A stretch of DNA of 64,000 nt from RYN-230 sp963711705. GTDB taxonomy: Bacteria; Actinomycetota; Actinomycetes; Streptosporangiales; Streptosporangiaceae. Location of the stretch: contig CAVQFM010000008.1 in the NCBI GenBank assembly GCA_963711705.1, positions 62,001 to 126,000 of the forward strand, given 5' to 3'. This document shows positions 1-7,210 of the stretch, one piece after another; position 1 is the first letter of the stretch, and each line of letters opens with the position of its first letter. Under the pieces are notes generated by a model. The model did not search any database, was not told the DNA's origin, and saw only the letters and a list, made by a program, of their open reading frames with translations. The position numbers were made by a program, and so were the translations under genes.

Positions 1-542
1 GCCACCAGAGTACGCAGGAAAGAGACCCGCTGCCGCATGCCGCCGGACAGCTGATAGGGCAGCCGGTCCTCGAAACCGGCCAGCCCGAACCGCTCGACCA
101 GGTGGGCGACCCGCTCCCGGGCGGCCTTGCGGCGCACCCCCTGGTTCTCCAGGGCCAGCGCGGCGTTGCCGAGCACGTCACGCCACGGCAGCAGCAGGTC
201 GCGCTGGGGCATCCAGGCACAGCGGCGCAGCCGGCCGGCCGCGGTGTCCGCGTCGAGGACGGTGATCGTGCCCTCGTTGGGCTCGTCGAGGCCGCAGATC
301 AGCCCGAGCAGGGTGGACTTCCCGCAGCCACTGGGGCCGACAATGGCCAGCCGGCCGTGCAGCGGGACATCGAGATCGACTCCGGACACGGCCACGGTTT
401 CGCCGAATACCCGCGCTACCCCCCGCAGCTGCAGCCCGGCGCCGGCCGCGCCGGTCCAGCCCGCCGCCCCTGCGCCTGCAGCGTCCGTCTGTGCCCCACC
501 GGCAGCACCGTTACCTGCAGCCGAACCGCTCGTACCGGCCAT
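1..542 (-). CDS. ABC transporter ATP-binding protein (5' part, runs off left edge)
   Basis: The first 180 residues of an ABC ATPase are visible; the C-terminal part, including Walker B, lies outside the window. Walker A GPSGCGKST is at about residues 69-77, the Q-loop region MPQRDLLLPW at 111-120 and the signature LSGGMRQR at 165-172. The Q-loop wording is typical of the NrtD/SsuB/TauB/ThiZ-like importers for nitrate, sulfonate or thiamine-precursor type substrates, so it probably energises a small-solute importer whose permease and binding protein should lie to the left. The first about 35 residues are a Gly/Ala-rich tail of low complexity before the domain begins near LQLRGVARVFG. The ATG at 542 is the natural start because a candidate promoter lies just upstream. 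Substrate cannot be assigned. Confidence 0.9.
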   Translation of the reverse strand, partial: MAGTSGSAAGNGAAGGAQTDAAGAGAAGWTGAAGAGLQLRGVARVFGETVAVSGVDLDVPLHGRLAIVGPSGCGKSTLLGLICGLDEPNEGTITVLDADTAAGRLRRCAWMPQRDLLLPWRDVLGNAALALENQGVRRKAARERVAHLVERFGLAGFEDRLPYQLSGGMRQRVSFLRTLV

Positions 543-559
543 CTGCCCCTCGATCAAGA

Positions 560-588
560 AAAATAGGATCTCAGATCTGCGATTCCAA
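560..588 (-). promoter_or_regulatory. Candidate sigma-70 type promoter for the ABC ATPase gene
   Basis: Read on the minus strand, TTGGAA (588-583) and TATTTT (565-560) are separated by exactly 17 bases and lie 18 bases upstream of the ATG at 542. Both hexamers match the housekeeping consensus in part. This is a pattern match only. Confidence 0.35.
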
Positions 589-781
589 ACAGTGAACCAA
601 ATCTCAGGCCGATGTGCGAGATCTTGACATGGAACCGTTACGTCGGCAACGAGGTGTTAACACCCCTACTGTGCTATCTCCGGTCCAGGCCAGGCTAGGC
701 CGGCGAGTACCCGGAAGACCGGCAGCACGGTGATTTGCCGGGGGTTTACCAATCGTTTCCCAGGGGTCGCCCGGGCCTGCA

Positions 782-850
782 TGACAAGCTCACGTGACAC
801 TCTGTCATGGATCGGCGACGCTGCCAACGTGACAAGCAAGCTTGACACCC
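782..850. repeat. Paired TGACA direct repeats upstream of the XRE remnant
   Basis: The pattern TGACAAGC-N5-TGACAC occurs twice, at 782-802 and 830-850, with a period of 48 bases. An inverted TGTCA sits between them at 803-807. The second copy ends 22 bases before the GTG start of the XRE reading frame, so this is a likely binding array for that regulator or for another dimeric repressor. Function is inferred from position only. Confidence 0.45.
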
Positions 851-872
851 ACCCGGGCACCAGGCCTGGCTG

Positions 873-1069
873 GTGAAGAACGACGTCCGGGAGTGCCGCG
901 CCGCCACAGGGCTGGCCCAGGGCGAGCTCGCCCGCGCACTGGCCGTTTCCCGCAGACCATCAACTCCATCGAGACCGGCCGGTACACGCCGTCCCTCCCG
1001 CTGGCCATCGCCATTGCCCGGTTCTTCGGGACCACCGTCGAGGAGATCTTCCATGCAGACCATGTCTAG
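873..1069 (+). pseudogene. XRE-family helix-turn-helix regulator, frameshifted
   Basis: This is a short (about 65 residue) XRE DNA-binding protein of the YozG-like type that normally sits next to a small membrane protein. It begins at GTG 873 with VKNDVRECRAATGLAQGELA, and after a one-base loss near 951-954 continues in another frame with QTINSIETGRYTPSLPLA and FFGTTVEEIFH to TAG 1067-1069. With one C restored (CGC-CAG) the protein is a complete, ordinary member of the family. The downstream membrane gene overlaps it by 8 bases, as usual for such pairs. The downstream partner is also broken and truncated, so I regard the pair as decayed, although the single indel here could be a sequencing error. 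Confidence 0.75.
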
Positions 1070-1246
1070 GCCCAGCCGGCAGTACTGGGGCACGCTGGCC
1101 CTGGGGCCGGCATCGGGGCCGTCTACCTGATCGGGTTTGTGATCGGCGGCAAGCCGCTGGACGGCGTGATCGCGCTGGCCATCATGGTCGGCTTCAGCGG
1201 CGCCATGTACCTGGCCGCGGCCGGCGGTGGGCCGGCCAGCTCAGCC
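1062..1246 (+). pseudogene. Remnant of the small membrane protein partner of the XRE regulator
   Basis: ATG 1062 opens MSRPSRQYWGTLALG. After a one-base loss near 1101-1110 the family-like sequence continues as GIGAVYLIGFVIGGKPLDG and IALAIMVGFSGAMYLAA, giving the first hydrophobic hairpin expected for the membrane partners of YozG-like XRE regulators. The similarity stops at about 1240, where the reading frame runs into the 3' end of the convergent quinone reductase gene. The rest of the protein, usually about 100 further residues with more membrane helices, is missing. Truncation plus frameshift argues for a real remnant. Confidence 0.6.
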
Positions 1247-2233
1247 GCCCACGGTGAGCAGCGTCTTGCCGATCGCGGTGCGGGCTTCCAGCGCGGCGTG
1301 CGCGCCGGCCGCCCGGGGCAGCGGCCAGGTCTGCCCGATGACCGGGCGGAGCCGGCCCACCGCCAGCAGGGCCAGCGCCCGCTGCGCCAGCTCATGGTGC
1401 TCACCCGCCCCGGCCTGGACCTGCTCGATGCCGCGGACCGTCACCCCGCGGCGCTGCGCGGCGGCGGGGTCGATGGCCGCGAAGCCGCCGCTGGCCGCGC
1501 CGTGCGCGGAGAACCGGCCGCCCGTGGCGAGCACACCGAACGCCGCCGCGCCCAGCGGCCCGCCGACCCCGTCGAACACCACGTCCGGCCCGGCGCCCCC
1601 GGTCGCCGCGGTCACCTGGGCGGTCCAGTCCGGCTGGCTGTAGTCCACGACCGCCTCGGCGCCACGGCGCCTGATGACGTCAAGCTTCGCCGCGCCCCGG
1701 GCCGCGCCGATCACCTGTGCCCCGCTGGCCTGGGCGATCTGCAGGAGCAGCAAGCCGAGCCCGCCGGCCGCGCCGAGCACCAGCACCCAGTCGGTGGGCT
1801 GGATCCCGGTGTGCCGGGCCAGGCCGAGCGCGGTAGCCCCGTCGTGCAGCAGCGCGGTGGCCCCGGCCAGGTCCACCCCGTCCGGCACCGCCACCAGCCG
1901 GTCCGCCGGCACCACGGCCTGCTCCGCGTAGCCGCCTGTTCCCCCGGCCGCCCCGGTGCGGGCGATCACCGCCCGGCCGGCCCAGCCCGGGTCCACGCCG
2001 TCGCCCACCGCGGTCACCCGGCCGCCCACCCCGCCGCCGGGCACGAACGGCGGCCGGACCGGGAACCAGGCGGTGGCCCGCCCGGACCGGATCGCCGTGT
2101 CCAGGAACAGGACGTCAGCCGCGGTTACCGAGACGAGCGCCTGGCCGGGCCCGGCCACCGGCTCCGGGACGGAACTGAGCGCCAGCACCTCGGGTCCCCC
2201 GAAGCGCGCCACCTCGATCGCCTGCGTGCCCAT
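1241..2233 (-). CDS. Zinc-binding-type dehydrogenase / NADPH:quinone reductase (MDR family)
   Basis: The 330-residue protein has the medium-chain dehydrogenase/reductase layout: an N-terminal GroES-like domain (about 1-120) and a Rossmann cofactor domain with GAAGGLGLL near 155. The structural zinc-site cysteines of true alcohol dehydrogenases are not seen, so it belongs to the zinc-independent quinone oxidoreductase branch that reduces quinones or enones with NADPH. The start ATG 2233 is preceded by GGGAG at suitable spacing. It stands alone between two damaged genes, and its 3' end abuts the XRE-partner remnant. The physiological substrate cannot be deduced. Confidence 0.85.
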   Translation of the reverse strand: MGTQAIEVARFGGPEVLALSSVPEPVAGPGQALVSVTAADVLFLDTAIRSGRATAWFPVRPPFVPGGGVGGRVTAVGDGVDPGWAGRAVIARTGAAGGTGGYAEQAVVPADRLVAVPDGVDLAGATALLHDGATALGLARHTGIQPTDWVLVLGAAGGLGLLLLQIAQASGAQVIGAARGAAKLDVIRRRGAEAVVDYSQPDWTAQVTAATGGAGPDVVFDGVGGPLGAAAFGVLATGGRFSAHGAASGGFAAIDPAAAQRRGVTVRGIEQVQAGAGEHHELAQRALALLAVGRLRPVIGQTWPLPRAAGAHAALEARTAIGKTLLTVGG

Positions 2234-2349
2234 CAGCGGTTCTCCCGGCTGCTCGATCCCATACCGGCACGCTAGGACTTCAAGCGCAGTTCAGGTCAAC
2301 GCCCGGCCCCAGGTTCGGGGCGGCGGCGGGGATGCGCAATGCTGTGCTG

Positions 2350-2869
2350 ATGACCTGGACCGCACCTACCGTCAGCCCGCCCGACGGGCCGATGACCGGC
2401 GACGGACCGGCCGATCCTCGAGGGTTACCTGAACTGGCAGCGCAGCACGCTGCTGAACATCTGCGCCGGGCTGACCGGCGAGCAGCTGGCCCGGCGGCCG
2501 ATCCCGTCCTCGAACCTGTCGCTGCTCGGCCTGATCCGGCATCTGGCCAAGGTCGAGCGCATCTGGTTCCGGCAGCGGGCGGCGGGCGAGCCGGTGCCGC
2601 CCATGTACGACCCGGCGCGGGGCAAGGATGCCGACTTCAACGACGGCACCGCGGCCAGCGCGCCGGCCGACCTGGACCGCCTGCGGGCGGAGTGGCAGCT
2701 CGCGGATCAGGCCGTTAAGGATATGGATTTTGATCACACGTTCGACGCGGGCCACGGCGACACGTTTTCGCTGCGGATGATGTACGTGCACCTGATCGGC
2801 GAGTACGCGCGGCACAACGGCCATGCCGACCTGATCCGGGAGAGCATCGACGGCGTCACCGGCCGGTGA
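2350..2869 (+). CDS. DinB / DUF664 family protein (frameshifted)
   Basis: This family forms four-helix bundles related to DinB and mycothiol-dependent enzymes. The start MTWTAPTVSPPDGPMTGDG (ATG 2350) matches the usual beginning. One extra base near 2404-2410 moves the rest into another frame, which reads RPILEGYLNWQRSTLL and then the conserved RHLAKVERIWFRQR and MMYVHLIGEYARHNGHADL. The last motif carries the histidines normally used for metal binding in DinB-like proteins. Corrected length is about 172 residues, as expected for DUF664. The stop overlaps the end of the convergent TetR gene by 14 bases. Apart from the single indel the gene looks intact, so a sequence error is as likely as inactivation. 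Confidence 0.75.
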
Positions 2870-3545
2870 CCCCGGCCAGCGAGAGCACCACCTTCCGGAT
2901 GAACACGCCGGGGTCCGGCCACGGGAACGCGGGCAGTGAGCTGCGCAGGGTGACCATGCCGTGCAGCGCCACCCACACCGCGGTGGCGTCGGCCAGCACG
3001 TCGGTGCTGGTGGACACGCCAGCCTGAACGCAGTCCCCGATGCCATTGACGAGCAGCGCGAACGCGTTGGCGCCGAACTCCAGCACCGGGTGGCCGTCCG
3101 GGCCCAGCTCGACCGGCTGGCAGTAGTCCGCCGCGTCCGCGGGCCGCGGCGCGAACAGCACGCCGTACCGGGCCGGGTGGTCCAGGCCGTAGGCCACGTA
3201 GGCGGCGCAGCCCGCGGCCAGCCGGTCCACCGGGTCCGGGCCCGCGGCCTCGGCGGCCCGCTGGATCGTCGCGGCCAGTTCGTCGAACACCCGGACCACC
3301 ACGGCCAGCAGGATCGCGTCCCGGTCGGCGAAGTGCGGGTAGATGGACGGGGCGGCGATGCCGGCCTGCCGGGCCACCGCGCGCAGCGTGACCGCCTCGG
3401 CCGAGCCGTGCTGCTCGATCAGCTCGAGCGCGGCCGTCACGATGTCCTCGGCCAGCCGGGCTCCCTGGCCGCGGGCGCTGCGCGGCCGGCGCGGCGCCGG
3501 GTGGCTGGCCAGCTGCGGGTGAACGGCCGGTGGTGACGTCTTCAC
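2856..3545 (-). CDS. TetR/AcrR family transcriptional repressor
   Basis: The 229-residue protein carries an N-terminal TetR helix-turn-helix (about residues 32-80), with VTLRAVARQAGIAAPSIYPH and the following FADRDAILLAV recognition region. The variable C-terminal part has the TetR_C / WHG-like feature of this subgroup. It is divergently transcribed from an MFS drug-efflux gene 89 bases away, the classic arrangement for a ligand-released efflux repressor. An inverted repeat in the shared region is its probable operator. The ligand is unknown. Confidence 0.9.
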   Translation of the reverse strand: MKTSPPAVHPQLASHPAPRRPRSARGQGARLAEDIVTAALELIEQHGSAEAVTLRAVARQAGIAAPSIYPHFADRDAILLAVVVRVFDELAATIQRAAEAAGPDPVDRLAAGCAAYVAYGLDHPARYGVLFAPRPADAADYCQPVELGPDGHPVLEFGANAFALLVNGIGDCVQAGVSTSTDVLADATAVWVALHGMVTLRSSLPAFPWPDPGVFIRKVVLSLAGVTGR

Positions 3546-3581
3546 GATTACTACTTTACATCTGTTAGCTCATCTGTCTAT

Positions 3582-3611
3582 GCTTACGAGTGTAAGCCAA
3601 CAATCGTAAGC
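3582..3611. promoter_or_regulatory. Probable TetR operator between tetR and the MFS gene
   Basis: GCTTAC-GAGT-GTAAGC (3582-3597) is a perfect 6-bp inverted repeat with a 4-base spacer. A further half-site GTAAGC lies at 3606-3611. Outside these, TTACATC (3555-3561) and GATGTAA (3617-3623) form a second mirrored pair spanning the region. The location between the divergent starts supports dual control of both genes. Confidence 0.55.
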
Positions 3612-3634
3612 AAGCGGATGTAAGGAGAACGGGG

Positions 3635-5251
3635 ATGACAGCCAACCCGGGAGCGGCCGCTGGCGGCCAGCCTGACTCGCGGTGGCCAGCCGGCCATCCG
3701 CGCCGCCGCCAGATCCTGCTCGTGCTGTGCCTGAGCCTGCTGATCGTGGTGATCGACAACACGATCCTGAACACCGCGCTGCCCACGCTGGCCCGGGTGC
3801 TGCACGCGGGCACCAGCTCGCTGCAGTGGATCGCGGACGCGTACACGCTGTGCTTCGCCGCGCTGCTCATCCCGGCCGGTGCGCTGGGCGACCGGTACGG
3901 GCGCAAGCTGTCCCTGCTCGGCGGGCTCACCGTGTTCGCCATCGGCAGCACGGCCGCGGCGTTCGCGGGCGGCACCGGCGTCCTGATCGCCGCGCGCGTG
4001 GTGATGGGCCTGGGCGCGGCGTTCGTCATGCCCGCCACGCTGTCCATCCTGAACGCGGTGTTCCCGCCGCGGGAGCGGCCGCAGGCCATCGCCGCCTGGT
4101 CGGCCGTGGCCGGGGTGGGCATCGTGATCGGCCCGACCCTGGGCGGCCTGCTGCTGTCCCACTTCTGGTGGGGCAGCGTGTTCCTGATCAACGTGCCGCT
4201 GGTCGCGGTGGCCCTGGCCGGAGTGCTGGCGACCGTGCCGGAGACGGCCGAGGCGGGCCGGCGCGGCCTGGACGTGCCGGGCACGCTGCTGGTCGCGGGC
4301 TCGCTGGTGCTCATCGTGGACGCCATCATCGAGGCACCCAGCCGCGGCTGGGCCGGCCCGGCCACCCTGGGCGAGCTGGCGGGCGGGCTGGCCATGCTGG
4401 GCGCGTTCGGCTGGTGGGAGCTGCGTACCGCCCGCCCGCTCATCGACCTGCGGGTGTTCCGCTCCCGCGCGTTCTCGGCGGCCGCACTGTCGGTGACCGT
4501 CATCTTCTTCGCCCTGTTCGGCAGCCTGTTCGTGCTGACCCAGTACCTGCAGCTGGTGCACGGGTACAGCCCACTGTCGGCCGGGGTGCGCGCGCTGCCG
4601 TTCGCGCTGGCCATGGCGGCGGTGTCGCCGGTGTCCCCGGTGCTGGCCAAGCGGTTCGGCGCGCGGGTGATCATCCCGGCCGGCATCGCGCTGATGGGCG
4701 CTGGCCTGCTCGACCTGTCCACCGCCGGGGTGCACACCGGCTACCCGGCGCTGGCCGTGGCCGTGGCCATCATGGGCGCGGGCATGGGCCTGGTCATGGC
4801 GCCGGCCAGCACGACCATCATGACCACGGTGCCCGCGCATCAGGCCGGGGCGGGCAGCGCGATCAACGACACGATCCGTGAGGTCGGCGGGGCGCTGGGC
4901 ATCGCCGTGGTGGGCAGCCTGTCCGCGGCGCTGTTCCGCGACAAGCTGGGCAGCGCGCTGGCCGCGGCGCACGCGCCGCACGCGGTCAGCGACGTGGCCA
5001 CCGGCTCCATCGCGGCCGCGGACGCGGCCGGGCGGCAGCTGGGCGGCGTGCGCGGGGCCGAGCTGGTCAGCGCCGCGCACAGCGCGTTCGTGGACTCGAT
5101 GGCCGCGGGCATGCGGGTGGCCGCGGCGGTGGCGCTGGTGGCCGCGATCGGCGCCATCTTCTTCCTGCCCCGGCACAGCACGGCTGCTCCCGCCGCGGCT
5201 GACCCAGCCGCCCGCGAGGCTCTGGTTCTGGCCGACAGCACCGCCCAGTAG
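3635..5251 (+). CDS. MFS transporter, DHA2 (EmrB/QacA-like) drug efflux family
   Basis: This 538-residue multi-spanning protein fits the 14-helix DHA2 family of proton-coupled exporters. Visible signatures are the first helix LLIVVIDNTILNTALP, motif A GDRYGRK in the loop after helix 2, and the antiporter motif C region VAGVGIVIGPTLGGLL. The start ATG 3635 follows AAGGAG at 3622-3627. The divergent TetR gene and operator suggest repression until a toxic compound appears. The hydrophilic C-terminus is Ala-rich, and the stop codon lies inside a 22-bp tandem repeat. Substrate unknown. Confidence 0.9.
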   Translation: MTANPGAAAGGQPDSRWPAGHPRRRQILLVLCLSLLIVVIDNTILNTALPTLARVLHAGTSSLQWIADAYTLCFAALLIPAGALGDRYGRKLSLLGGLTVFAIGSTAAAFAGGTGVLIAARVVMGLGAAFVMPATLSILNAVFPPRERPQAIAAWSAVAGVGIVIGPTLGGLLLSHFWWGSVFLINVPLVAVALAGVLATVPETAEAGRRGLDVPGTLLVAGSLVLIVDAIIEAPSRGWAGPATLGELAGGLAMLGAFGWWELRTARPLIDLRVFRSRAFSAAALSVTVIFFALFGSLFVLTQYLQLVHGYSPLSAGVRALPFALAMAAVSPVSPVLAKRFGARVIIPAGIALMGAGLLDLSTAGVHTGYPALAVAVAIMGAGMGLVMAPASTTIMTTVPAHQAGAGSAINDTIREVGGALGIAVVGSLSAALFRDKLGSALAAAHAPHAVSDVATGSIAAADAAGRQLGGVRGAELVSAAHSAFVDSMAAGMRVAAAVALVAAIGAIFFLPRHSTAAPAAADPAAREALVLADSTAQ

Positions 5252-5292
5252 CCCGCTGCAGCTGCCCAGCTAGCCCGCTGCAGCTGCCCAGC
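5249..5292. repeat. 22-bp tandem duplication at the 3' end of the MFS gene
   Basis: Two identical, directly adjacent 22-bp units occupy 5249-5270 and 5271-5292. Each begins TAGCCCGCTG and ends CTGCCCAGC. The first copy contains the TAG stop codon of the MFS gene. It looks like a simple local duplication. Confidence 0.85.
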
Positions 5293-5296
5293 CATC

Positions 5297-5344
5297 GTGA
5301 TCATGACTTTGGGGTGAATCTATTAGCCCCCAAGTCATGATCAC
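5297..5344. terminator. Long near-perfect hairpin between convergent genes
   Basis: GTGATCATGACTT (5297-5309) pairs exactly with AAGTCATGATCAC (5332-5344). After one mismatch, GGGG pairs with CCCC, leaving a 12-base loop (5315-5326). There is no U-run, but the location between the convergent MFS and transglycosylase genes suits a bidirectional terminator. The length and symmetry would also fit a dispersed palindromic repeat. Confidence 0.6.
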
Positions 5345-5371
5345 GTTAATGGGATGGGGTTAGCGGGCGGG

Positions 5372-6007
5372 TCAGCAGCCGTCGTAGGCGGTCCAGTTCG
5401 ACGCGCCGCCAGCCGCGATCGCGTTGTCGAATATCTGATCCTGGTAGGCCGGGCCCGCGACGCCGTACTGGCTCGCCGCACCGCCGTACTTCTCCCAGGT
5501 GCCCAGCAGGAACTGGTAAGCCCCGCCGCCGTTGCCCGGGCCCCAGGCGTAGCTGCCGCCCTCTTCCGCGTTGCGGATGCACACCCCCAGCGCCGAGTGC
5601 GCGGCGTCGCCACCGCTGCTGGACGGCGCCGCGGACGGGGTCGGGCTGGCACTCGCCTGCGCCGCGGCCTGCTGCGCCGCCGCCTGCCGCGCGGCCGCCT
5701 GCTGCCGCGCCCGCCGGGCGGCGGCGGCCTTCTCGGCGAGGTACTGGCGCCGGGCGGTCCTGGCCGCCTCGCGGGCCATCTGGGAGGCGGCCTGATGGTG
5801 AATATCAAGCTGTAGCCGGTTGTCAGCCAGGCCGGACGCCGCGCTGGTCACGGGCAGCCCGCTGTGTTCAGCCTGTGGCACTGCGGATCCGGACGGGTAG
5901 AACACAAAAGCCGCAGTCGCGCCGGTGACGGCGGCTGCGGCCACGGTCGGCACGACAAGCCTGGAGATGGGCTTCTTAGGTTTGGAATGACGGGGTGCTG
6001 AACGCAT
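5372..6007 (-). CDS. Secreted Rpf-like transglycosylase domain protein
   Basis: The roughly 211-residue protein has a positively charged N-terminus and one hydrophobic segment (about residues 16-40, VVPTVAAAAVTGATAAFVF) for export or anchoring. An Ala/Gln/Arg-rich linker likely to be helical follows, then a C-terminal domain resembling the lysozyme-like fold of resuscitation-promoting factors: CIRNAEEGGSYAWGPGNGG, AYQFLLGTW and a final YDGC. The glutamate after CIRNA corresponds to the catalytic Glu of Rpf/transglycosylases, and two cysteines can form the usual disulfide. Such proteins cleave peptidoglycan. The start is either GTG 6010 or ATG 6007; AGGAGG at 6016-6011 favours the ATG. It is convergent with the MFS gene. 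Confidence 0.8.
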   Translation of the reverse strand: MRSAPRHSKPKKPISRLVVPTVAAAAVTGATAAFVFYPSGSAVPQAEHSGLPVTSAASGLADNRLQLDIHHQAASQMAREAARTARRQYLAEKAAAARRARQQAAARQAAAQQAAAQASASPTPSAAPSSSGGDAAHSALGVCIRNAEEGGSYAWGPGNGGGAYQFLLGTWEKYGGAASQYGVAGPAYQDQIFDNAIAAGGASNWTAYDGC

Positions 6008-6309
6008 CACCCTCCTGACCGCGAAGCTCCGCGCTGACCCGGCGAGCTGACGCAGCGGATGCAGCCGACGTCAGATGGCGCGGGCAGCGCCTATCCCGTG
6101 GAACCTAGCGGGAAGCGGGCGGCAGATGCACAGGAACGCTGAAACACGCCGCGAACCCGTGCTAACTGTGATAAAAGCAACGGCCGCGCGTTCCGGGGCG
6201 GAAATATCCGGTGTTGTTATGGAACAATGCGAACAGGGTAGGGCTCGGGCTAATTGCCCAGTGCTGGCGGCTGGGATGGGCGGGCGGGTAGTCAACGGGA
6301 GGACCAGCT
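6008..6309. other. Divergent promoter region between the Rpf-like gene and the hydrolase gene
   Basis: These 302 bases contain no supported gene. Ribosome-binding sites lie at both ends (AGGAGG on the minus strand at 6016-6011, GGGAGGA at about 6297-6303 on the plus strand). A small inverted repeat TTGTT-ATGG-AACAA occurs at 6214-6227. I looked for the c-di-AMP (ydaO) riboswitch that often precedes rpf genes in actinobacteria and could not support it. Confidence 0.4.
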
Positions 6310-7110
6310 ATGGAGCCAGCGAACACCCCTGTCGTCTTCGTGCATGGTCTCTGGCTGCATGCCACGTCGTGGGACCCATGGATCGACTTGTTCAAAGATG
6401 CTGGTTACACCCCGGTCGCGCCGGGGTGGCCGGGCGACGCGGACACGGTGGCGGAGACCCGGAGCCACCCCGAGCAGGTCGCCGGGAAGGGCATCGAGGA
6501 CGTGGTCCAGCATTACGCCGGGATCATCCGCGGGCTCCCGGCCAAGCCGGTCGTCATCGGCCACTCCTTCGGCGGGCTGATCGTGCAGCGGCTGCTCGGG
6601 GAAGAACTGGCGGTGGCGGCGGTGGCCATCGACCCGGCCCCCATCAAAGGGGTGCTCAACCTGCCGGTGTCCGCGCTGCGGGTCGCTTCGGTCGCGCTGC
6701 GCAGGCCCGCCAACCGGAACGAGGCGCAAGCGCTCACCCCGGAGCAGTTCCGCTACGGGTTCGGCAACGCGCTGCCCTCTTCAGAGTCGGCCGAGCTGTT
6801 CGACCGCTACGCGATCCCGTCCCCGGGCAAGCCGTTGTTCGAGGCGGCACTGGCCAACTTCACCCCGGGGTCACCAGCCAAGGTCGACACGCGGAACAAG
6901 ACCCGCGGACCGCTGCTGCTGACCTCCGGGGGCCAGGACCACACGGTGCCGCCAGCCATCGTGCACGCCACCCGGCGCCTCTATCACCGCTCGCCCGCCA
7001 TCACCGACCTGCGCGAGTTCCCCGACCGGGGCCACTCGCTAACCATCGACCACGGCTGGCGGGACGTCGCCCAGGAAGCGCTGAACTGGCTCCAGCGCTG
7101 CCTGCGGTAA
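6310..7110 (+). CDS. Alpha/beta hydrolase
   Basis: The 266-residue cytoplasmic protein shows the complete alpha/beta-hydrolase triad: an oxyanion region VVFVHGLWLHATSW near the N-terminus, nucleophile elbow GHSFGG at about residues 80-85, the acid in GGQDHTVPP, and the histidine in RGHSLTID near the C-terminus. The sequence resembles a large actinobacterial group of unassigned esterase/lipase-like hydrolases. The start ATG 6310 follows GGGAGGA with good spacing. No signal peptide is visible. The substrate is not predictable. It is convergent with the hydroxypyruvate isomerase gene. Confidence 0.88.
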   Translation: MEPANTPVVFVHGLWLHATSWDPWIDLFKDAGYTPVAPGWPGDADTVAETRSHPEQVAGKGIEDVVQHYAGIIRGLPAKPVVIGHSFGGLIVQRLLGEELAVAAVAIDPAPIKGVLNLPVSALRVASVALRRPANRNEAQALTPEQFRYGFGNALPSSESAELFDRYAIPSPGKPLFEAALANFTPGSPAKVDTRNKTRGPLLLTSGGQDHTVPPAIVHATRRLYHRSPAITDLREFPDRGHSLTIDHGWRDVAQEALNWLQRCLR

Positions 7111-7169
7111 CCCCGCCCGCGGTGTAAGCCCAGCCGCGGCTGGCCCCGCTCCCCCGCCGCTGGCCGGCT

Positions 7170-7194
7170 CCCCGCCCTCGGGCCGGCGGCGGGG
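7170..7194. terminator. Possible GC-rich hairpin terminator between convergent genes
   Basis: CCCCGCC (7170-7176) can pair with GGCGGGG (7188-7194) across an 11-base loop, in the 100 bases between the hydrolase and hydroxypyruvate isomerase genes. No U-run follows. In DNA this GC-rich such hairpins arise easily, so confidence is low. Confidence 0.3.
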
Positions 7195-7210
7195 GGCCCA
7201 GGGCCGGCCC

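Larger units (their letters stand above)
543..872. other. Intergenic region between the ABC gene and the XRE remnant
   Basis: No convincing gene is present in these 330 bases. The region holds the candidate promoter at 560-588, a perfect 12-bp palindrome GGTGTTAACACC at 653-664, an inverted repeat CATGACA/TGTCATG at 780-786 and 803-809, and the long direct repeat listed separately at 782-850. Short antisense reading frames here have no recognisable protein character. Confidence 0.5.

Noticed and set aside
666..1093. Minus-strand open frames over the XRE remnant
   Set aside because: They are antisense to the recognisable XRE sequence and show only compositionally biased translation.
6008..6309. 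c-di-AMP (ydaO) riboswitch before the Rpf-like gene
   Set aside because: Expected from other actinobacteria, but I could not recognise the conserved core elements by eye. A covariance search would decide.
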